Origin: Parelaphostrongylus tenuis
Lineage: Eukaryota > Nematoda > Chromadorea > Rhabditida > Metastrongylidae
Direction: 5' to 3'
DNA length: 64,000 nucleotides
NCBI GenBank assembly: GCA_019055375.1
Contig: JAHQIW010000475.1
Location: 62,001 to 126,000 of the forward strand
The notes under the pieces are model-generated. The model made no database searches, was not told the DNA's origin, and was given only the letters and a program-made list of their open reading frames with translations. This document shows positions 57,440 to 64,000 of the stretch, piece after piece. The stretch's first letter is position 1; every line of letters starts with the position of its first letter. The position numbers and the translations under genes were made by a program.

Positions 57440-60400
57440 TCAATCACCTCTACGATGTTTAATAAACCTGATTACACTTCGCATCTTCTATGATCTCTCA
57501 AAGATTAATCGAAGCCAATTGCATTGACCTTTATCCTTTATTTACCTGTTGAAGCAAATGCTAATGAGTGCATTTGCGCCATTATAGAAAATCCACGGCA
57601 TGTTTATCCAAAAGTAGCCAATCGGATTCGATCCAAGCATAGGCTCCACGAATCGCCATAGAACAAAAGTTATCGAACAATATACACAATAGACGAATAC
57701 CTTATAAGACTGTGAAGTTGGTAAAACAAACTATTCTCAAGCAATAATGTGACAAAAGATAGATTGTAGATGAGGTTCTATAGACAGAAATATCACTTAC
57801 GTTAATGGTAACGACATTTTCCATGCTTCTTGTTACGCCCTGGAAGATTTTGCCCTCGAGAAATCAATATATTTTCGCAGAAAGAAAGAGTTAGAGAAAA
57901 ATTGGAATTATCAAAAAATTTTATGAACCCAAACAAACCCTAGTCTTTATAGTGTAGAAAATCATTGAATAACATATAAATGCGCATAGAATAAATGGAA
58001 TGACCGAGTAATCATCTGGAATTTTACATCATTGGTGAAATTGTGGAATCTAATCGGTACCAAAACTGAATTTTGTCAACCTGTTTCGAGTGAGTTGTTT
58101 AATATCTTAGGACTGAATATAATCTTCTTTGTTTTTTCCTGAGAGCACCTGGCGCAGTGGAGGGATGTTCTGCGTCGCACACAAGGTCGATGGTTTGATT
58201 TCGAGCGCGAGCTCATGCCCACCAAGCCATACATCTCTCCGAGGTTGGTAAATTGGTACCAGACTGGTGTCAGGCTTATCTAGGAGGATAAGCAGCACTG
58301 ACTTGATACAGCGTAAGGGCACCGCTAGTCATTGTAAAGGCCAGATATGCATTCAATCACCCCAAACAAAGTTAATATTTAAAGATGCATCCTTCACGGA
58401 TTCATCAACGCCAGGAGCTTTATCTCTTCTTTAGCTTATTCCTCACCATGAATTCTAAAAGATGAAATCTTTTGTAAAATGCTGTTCATACCGATAGCAG
58501 ACGAAATTTCACCCCAATATAGTGATTTGTTGTAGTTCCACGAAAATAATTCTCGATGATATCTGTATCGTAACGGATCAATCCATTTTAGCATAATGAA
58601 GATCGGAATCATTGAATGAGCGGAAACAAAGATCATCTGAAAGTATGTGTGATAAATGAAGAAAGAAGTCGAGAACTCTGGTTACCAACCGTTTTTCTTC
58701 TTCCACTAAAGTATTTCAATTCGTAGACGGGATATACAACACTGAATAGTCGATGCACGGTCAACAATACACCGTAAATGCTTGACGAAATCCATGCGCC
58801 ACTCATTATGGAGCCAAAAGACTGGAAATATTACAGCCATAAAAGTTGAAGGATAAAGATTTTAGTGAGAGTGTGGTGCAATGGTTTGCAATGTCTGGCA
58901 TTATACAGGTAGCCGATGGTGCGATCCCGCGCTTCCACCTCAACAATTACTTTCGGCCTCCAGGGTCAACAAATTGATACGAGACTTCGTTTGGGATAAT
59001 GAAAGCACTGATATAATACATCAGTATTTCACCCCGAGTCGCATATAGGCCAAATATGAACTGAGTCACCTGTAGCGACGCTTAGTAAAGTCGAGTGCTT
59101 GGCTCACCTTCCACGGATACCATAACGTACAACAACGATAATTGCCTAACCTCATATTATTTGTGAAGTATTCAAAACTTATATAATATTAAAGGTCTGG
59201 TGACACATTCTTCTTAAATCAGGGATCTTGACTATACTTGGTGAGGGTACTGTGCACCTTGAGCTAGCAGATAGGGTGATAAATGCGGTATAATGATTAC
59301 TATAGACTTGCTCTTAGGTTCTCGATTCCTTTATCGTAGTTTACTTTTACACAAGTATGCAAACGATGGCTAGCAAATTATATTCAAGTTGCCAGAAACA
59401 AATAAGTAGGAGATTCATGCCGATACACGGCTCGCTCATATTACAGGAGCGACCGTGCAACACAGAGCCGCTCAGGCGACTAATGAAGATCAACAAAACC
59501 TCTATCGAGTTGGTATTTGCCATCGAGTAATCAGCGTGACAATAGAAGATAAACATGTTTAATGTAATACCAATTAAAAAATACACCTAAGACCGAGTGA
59601 AAAATGAAGGTAACAATTGCGGATCATCATCATCTCTACAAAATTTTATTGTATCTGCGATTCTAAAGTACCCTCTTCTTCCATGATATGTATACCTTCC
59701 TTAAGATCACTTTCTTGATTACACGTTTGATGAACTGAGAAACCTAATATCCCTTAGCAGCGTTTAGGTTTTCGAAGCTTATATTACGGCAAGAAGAATC
59801 AGAAAGTTGTTTGTGCTCTTTACTACATACCTGGCAATGTAGTCTTTTGAGTTGTTCGTTTCGTTGAATGCAAATAGCTGGAAGGATCTGAGAGACATAC
59901 AAACGTATCACATTACTGCCAAAGTTCTCCTACCAGATAACATTTTTCCCATAAGCGTTCTCAAAATCGATGAGCATTCATTTTCTCAGTTATTGATTGT
60001 TGAGGATGTTATAGTCCACAAAGCGGATATCATCACTTAACGTTATCCTAAATTTCAAAAATCTGAAATAGTAGTCCCTCTCTACTTCAGAACATGGTAA
60101 TTTTGGCATTTATCTCCACTATTCTGTGTAGCCACTCAATGACGATAAGCGATCAAAGCCGGTTACTGCCAATAATAACGACTTGATAAAAGCCTTAAAA
60201 GACTTCTGACTCAGATTTCATTACACAGGCAGCAAAATTCGAGTTAAGCGAAAGCAGAAGCACACGTAGTTTATTCTTACATTTACTACTTTTATTTGAT
60301 AAAATAGATAAAATATGAGCCTGACTTATTAGATGGTTCTCGAAGACGTTTGTCTTAGAGCACACATGTAATTCACCGGATTTCTATATTTTGGCTGCAG

Positions 60401-60847
60401 ACGTGTCGCAGTAGAACTAGTTCTTTCTCATGGTATATGTGCTATATTGTCATTGCTTCATATATAATCAGTTCGTAAATACTTACTATATTCAATACAT
60501 ACGGCATTTCCCATTCGATCATCAGTGACACACCGCTGCATAGATGACCTATGAGCTGTGAAATATCGCAAAGAGATATGCAGAACATAATCTGATACGA
60601 AGTCCATTTTGAGAAGTTCTCATGAAATCGGATGGCCTTCAACAGATTGCTAGTCATAGTAGATTGTATGATACGAGCAGAACAAAAAGAATGAGTAAAG
60701 TTTATTCAAACTTACGAGAGCAACAATTATGTCTAATGTCAGAAACGATGCCGCGAGCACAGTATTGACGAAACCGTACCAGAATGGTGGATAGTACGTG
60801 CTGTCAATATTGTGGTTGAAATGCTCGTCTTCCATCTATATTCTTCT
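57440..60847 (-). CDS. Srt-like chemosensory GPCR, eight exons, intact
   Basis: Seven-transmembrane receptor of the nematode Srt/Srx type, presumably acting in sensory neuron membranes. Coding exons (minus strand): 60,835-60,716, 60,636-60,487, 58,821-58,690, 58,636-58,447, 58,015-57,939, 57,839-57,801, 57,709-57,546 and 57,467-57,440; total 900 nt, 299 residues and TGA. All joins keep frame with GT-AG. A TTTCAG 12 nt before the ATG (60,853-60,848) fits a spliced-leader acceptor. TM1 FVNTVLAASFLTLDIIVAL; TM2 SYQIMFCISLCDISQLIGHL (YxIM...D typical of Srt); TM3 SIYGVLLTVHRLFSVVYPVY with R in the DRY position; TM4 MIFVSAHSMIPIFIML; TM5 YSVIPFILCAFICYSMIFY; TM6 KVFVYCVYCSITFVLW; TM7 FWINMPWIFYNGANALISI; basic tail RFIKHRRGD. 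Introns 2 (1665 nt) and 4 (431 nt) each hold a SINE. The exon-3 donor (GTTGGT) is weak. The 7TM call is firm, the class call moderate. Confidence 0.85.
58138..58440 (+). repeat. tRNA-derived SINE (family A) in intron 4 of the Srt-like gene
   Basis: Head 'CTGGCGCAGTGGAGGGATG', decayed B box GGTTTGATTTC, body 'CATACATCTCTCCGAGG', 'GGTACCAGACTGGTGTCAGG', 'GCATTCAATCACCCCAAAC' and tail. Antisense to the gene; ends 7 nt short of the exon-4 donor. Confidence 0.75.
58868..59110 (+). repeat. tRNA-derived SINE (family A) in intron 2 of the Srt-like gene
   Basis: Head with GTGTGGTGCAATGG and a B box GGTGCGATCCC (58,918), body 'ACTGATATAATACATCAG', 'CCCCGAGTCGCATATAGG', 'ACTGAGTCACCTGTAGC'. Antisense to the gene, about 45 nt upstream of exon 3. 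Confidence 0.65.
59111..60486. other. Rest of intron 2 of the Srt-like gene
   Basis: No second gene or repeat recognised. The minus-strand frame at 59,347-59,586 is hydrophobic at its start but has no matching splice sites in phase and is not needed for a complete receptor. Confidence 0.5.
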
Positions 60848-60929
60848 CTGAAACCATTTCCTCTTAACATCTGATCAATAAGAACCTTGTTCTTGTAGTA
60901 GTACCACAACTATCTACTAAACAAATATT

Positions 60930-61085
60930 GACAGGTAGATGCGTTGTAGAGTAGAAAGAGTGGTATGTAAAATGGGCGTCAGTAGTGTGACGGATAGAGC
61001 AGACGTTCCTGGGGAGACTGAGGTGCGGGTTCTAGTCCCGCCTGATGCGGAAGCTTTGGACATCACTCTACATCATTATGTATAT
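60930..61085 (+). repeat. tRNA-like short element (family B), best copy
   Basis: tRNA-like core 60,975-61,048 (74 nt): GCGTCA (60,976-60,981) pairs with TGATGC (61,043-61,048); D-arm-like TAGTGTGACGGATAGAGCA; perfect T arm GCGGG-TTCTAGT-CCCGC (61,025-61,041). The anticodon stem does not pair. Flanks GATGCGTTGTAGAGT and ACTCTACATCAT are partly inverted, giving the element terminal symmetry. Confidence 0.75.
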
Positions 61086-61089
61086 TTAT

Positions 61090-63184
61090 AAAATTTCTGC
61101 CACCGCTAACGCGGATGAATATGATATTTCCATTCAAAGAAATATTACTTCTACAAAAAAAAAACCCGAAACAGTGAGAACAAAGCTGAATGACATGTAG
61201 TTATGACGAAGTGTTGCAAATAAAGCAATTGATCTCTGGTGATCATTTCACTTGTCATGGGAGCTTATTTCCTGATGAACTCTTCTCTCGTAATTGAACA
61301 GCTAGTCATCATTTGAAAACACAAGGGACAGCAGTTTTTAGGCTTTCAAACTTCCGGAATAATGACGATAGAAATTACTTTTGTATAGTGTATTTTTCTT
61401 TTACATATTTTTGCTAGTAGAACTCAACGTTATTGTTCTTGAAGAGCTAGCGGATAGCGGAATCGACCTTAATAGTGTGGTCGAGATCTTGGCAGCATGA
61501 ACGAGTACTAAAGTTGTTTTAGGTACATGAAAATCATCTAGCTCACGCGCTCTTTTTACCAGGGTCTAGCGCCCTATCATCGATGATGATTTTCGCGAAC
61601 GTTGTGTGCTGCATCGTATTTCTAGAAAAAACTTGACGCTTCCATACCGAATCCCAATTAAGAGTGAGCTAGTGTCAAAAGACTTTACTTGAGCAAAATG
61701 AAATCGAACTAGTGGATTGACTGCCGAATGATATCTGTGTCTTTTCACTCATCGTGGATTCATGAAGGTGGACCTTCAGTAAGCGAATAGGTGTGTGTGT
61801 GTGCTTTTGATGACAGAATTCTGTTTTGAATAAATATATAAATCTTTTTTATCACTTTTGTAACGAAAGATGCTGAGTGGTATAAAAAATATGCAAGTTC
61901 AAGTGCTTGATCATACCCGGGGTGCGTGATAATACGACACTCGCGTCAGACTCCGAGTTTAGCATTCTTCTTATTTCACAAGTATTAACGCTGTTTGAAA
62001 CGCCAAAGCACTAGAGAAAAAACAAGGAATAAATGTGTAACGACTGCGATGTTCCGAGTGCCATGTATTTTTCAAATAAATAATACTGTTATGAAAACGA
62101 CATATAACGGCAAGAAATTTTTTTTACCAAAACTTCTTGACATTATTGCTATTTTTTCCTCTTAGATACCGTGACAAATGAAAGCATCTAAGAAACCATT
62201 GCAAAGATGAACGGCAAATAGATTTCATATCCAGGAGGCTTCAACGAAGAATCTTTAATATTTGGGCAAGGTAGCACTTATTCTGAGGGGATCCATTTGT
62301 AGGTTATCTTGATCCCATTCATATAAAGATCATAAATTAGGATGAATTTCTGATTGAATATAAGAATATATTATCAACCTCCACTACTACCACTTGACAG
62401 GTAACCTTTTGCATAATACCGCTAAATATGCTGACATACTTGTATTTTTATGCTACCATATAATGCTTACATGAGTATTGTATTTGGTACGGCTATTCGG
62501 TCAGAAACAGCCTAATGAAAGGATTAGTAAATCGCAACTAGGTTGGCGTCAGTGATACTGACATAAACACTTCCTGCAAAAAGGTTTGGGGAATATCCGA
62601 TTATGATGCACCTTTGATAATGCTATGACCTCCTCCTCATGACAGCGTTTAATGTTGCCATAAAAACTATCTGGCAGAAAAGGTATGGGGACAGTGATAA
62701 CTCGCCAAGACGCACAGTTGCAAGAGCGGGTATATAAAGGAAATCGCCATTTGCTGTACAACCTTCATGTTGTTTTCAGTGTGCATGGACATTACTAAAT
62801 CATCTTCAACATTATTGACAGGATTTGGAAAGATGGATGGTCATGGGGTATGTAACAAGTTCATGAAACTTTGAGGAAATGAGCAGAAACTAGTAGTAGT
62901 GGGAGTCTCCCACAATGCACAAAGATCATCGAACTCATTCGGTAACTATGGGATGTGGTGAAGAGAAGTGGAACGCTTTTGTGCCCGCCCAATTTACTGG
63001 CACTGAAGAACGTGATGCTAATGTTTTCGAAAGCCACCTATGATATCAAGTTCAAGCTTTGCGCGTGTCACAGCTCTCGTGTAATTATCTTTCAGTTATA
63101 ACACTCAAAAGTTCTTTTCTGTGGAGCGGCGACATATAAATATTCGACCTTATTCTCTGGGCAAAAACTTTTCATAGGAATGGT
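61090..63184. other. No gene recognised; (GT)n at about 61,791-61,803
   Basis: A short GT microsatellite and AT-rich sequence. The minus-strand frames 61,566-61,748 and 62,549-62,761 have no recognisable domain. Confidence 0.45.
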
Positions 63185-63330
63185 AGTAATCATTCGAAAG
63201 CTAAATCTCTGGCTAGCTCGGTACGTGGCCGGTTTTTCGAAGCACCTCTTTATAATGCTGTGAAATTCAAAATAAAATCAGGCACTACATCGGTGGTGCA
63301 GTAACGATTACTTCGCTGGAAACACGGAGA
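63185..63330 (+). repeat. Solo arm of the fold-back family that hosts the RTE
   Basis: 'TAATCATTCGAAAGCTAAATC', 'GGTTTTTCGAAGCACC', 'ATTCAAAATAAAAT', 'TTCGCTGGAAACACG' parallel 14,752-14,905 and 35,488-35,640. No second arm found nearby. Confidence 0.55.
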
Positions 63331-64000
63331 GCACATGAACGCGTAGAAAAAAATCTTTTATTATTGCAGTTAAGCGTTTGAGCTGGAGTTTCTTTCGAGG
63401 AGGAGAAACAATTCCTAATTGAATAGCAAAAAGCGCAGTTCTCTATGACCCTTTGAAGGATCAGTCGACTGACGGTTGTGTTAAAATCGTCGCATCTGCC
63501 CTAGCTCCGCTCCTCTACCCTGCAGAATAGCCAGATTACCTATGCTAGCGTATATGAATTTGACTTTATTTCCCCTATAGCCCTACCGAAAAGCGTCTTT
63601 CTAGAAAGCAATAGAAAGCAAACATGTGATTTTTTCAAATTTCGCGCTATTTAATGATTACTGATAGTCTCAAGAAACAGCTCTGTCTTGCTAGATATAT
63701 GCGTGTGTGAAACACAAATGTTATCCTTTCTTTGAAGCGCCATAATAAAGACTGCCTAGAAAACAGCCAAGTATCGCGCTAGCCCGAGATTTAAGCCTTC
63801 AAATGACTACTAACACTCTCACGAAAAGTTTCTGTCCAAAAAATGGGGTAGAATATTCATTTGCCACCGTCTAATAGAAAGCTACCAATAACTTCAAAAG
63901 ACATTTTTAAAATTCGTCGGAAGTAAAAATAGTAAACCGTAGAAAGAAGGAGTAAATCGAGACATCTGCCTGTCACAATATATGTTGTACATTGCAGCGC
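63331..64000. other. No feature recognised
   Basis: AT-rich sequence with no supportable gene or repeat. Confidence 0.4.

Noticed and set aside
59347..59586. Minus-strand hydrophobic frame as an extra exon of the Srt-like gene
   Set aside because: The receptor is complete and in phase without it, and no suitable splice sites flank it.
1..64000. CRISPR arrays, bacterial operons, prophage or integron structures
   Set aside because: No regularly spaced short repeats and no bacterial-type gene organisation; interrupted genes and LINE/mariner/PLE remnants are eukaryotic.

Overview
The window looks like repeat-rich DNA from a nematode, most likely a strongylid or hookworm. Pointers are two families of nematode-restricted chemosensory GPCRs (Srsx-like and Srt-like), small introns with pyrimidine-rich AG acceptors, likely spliced-leader acceptors 8-12 nt upstream of start codons, RTE-type LINEs and mariner remnants of the kind common in hookworms, and an AT-rich background. 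I found no rRNA, functional tRNA or CRISPR array. The species call is inference.

Layout. 0-8.6 kb: no protein gene; tRNA-derived short elements, a fold-back repeat at 4.9-5.3 kb and a head-to-head pair of Penelope-like (PLE) termini at 6.0-6.8 kb. 8.67-29.84 kb and 29.84-49.8 kb: two tandem copies of a ~20 kb unit. Each unit carries, in order, an Srsx-like gene copy, an old RTE fossil, a ~4 kb RTE sitting inside a fold-back repeat, a conserved spacer, a fold-back repeat, a mariner remnant and a second Srsx-like copy. 49.8-55.5 kb: a partial third unit without the RTE and mariner. 55.6-57.4 kb: nothing recognised. 57.4-60.85 kb (minus strand): a complete eight-exon Srt-like GPCR gene. 60.9-64 kb: one tRNA-like element, one repeat arm, otherwise nothing recognised.

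Genes. Of four Srsx-like copies, A (10.6 kb) has stop codons, a frameshift and lost splice sites; B (27.5 kb) is cut off in its fifth exon by the duplication junction; D (46.9 kb) has one frameshift in its fifth exon; C (31.4 kb) keeps all exons open but has ACG where B and D have ATG. The Srt-like gene joins in frame through eight exons to a 299-residue protein and is the only clearly intact gene here.

Most notable: the inverted PLE-like termini at 10.1-10.5, 50.4-50.8 and 55.0-55.5 kb carry hammerhead-ribozyme motifs (CTGACGA core, stem II with GTAA loop, GAAA, very short stem III, GTA cleavage site), two of them in opposed orientation just upstream of Srsx copy A. A PLE 3' fragment encoding a GIY-YIG endonuclease domain is inserted in one RTE copy but not in its duplicate, which gives a relative date.
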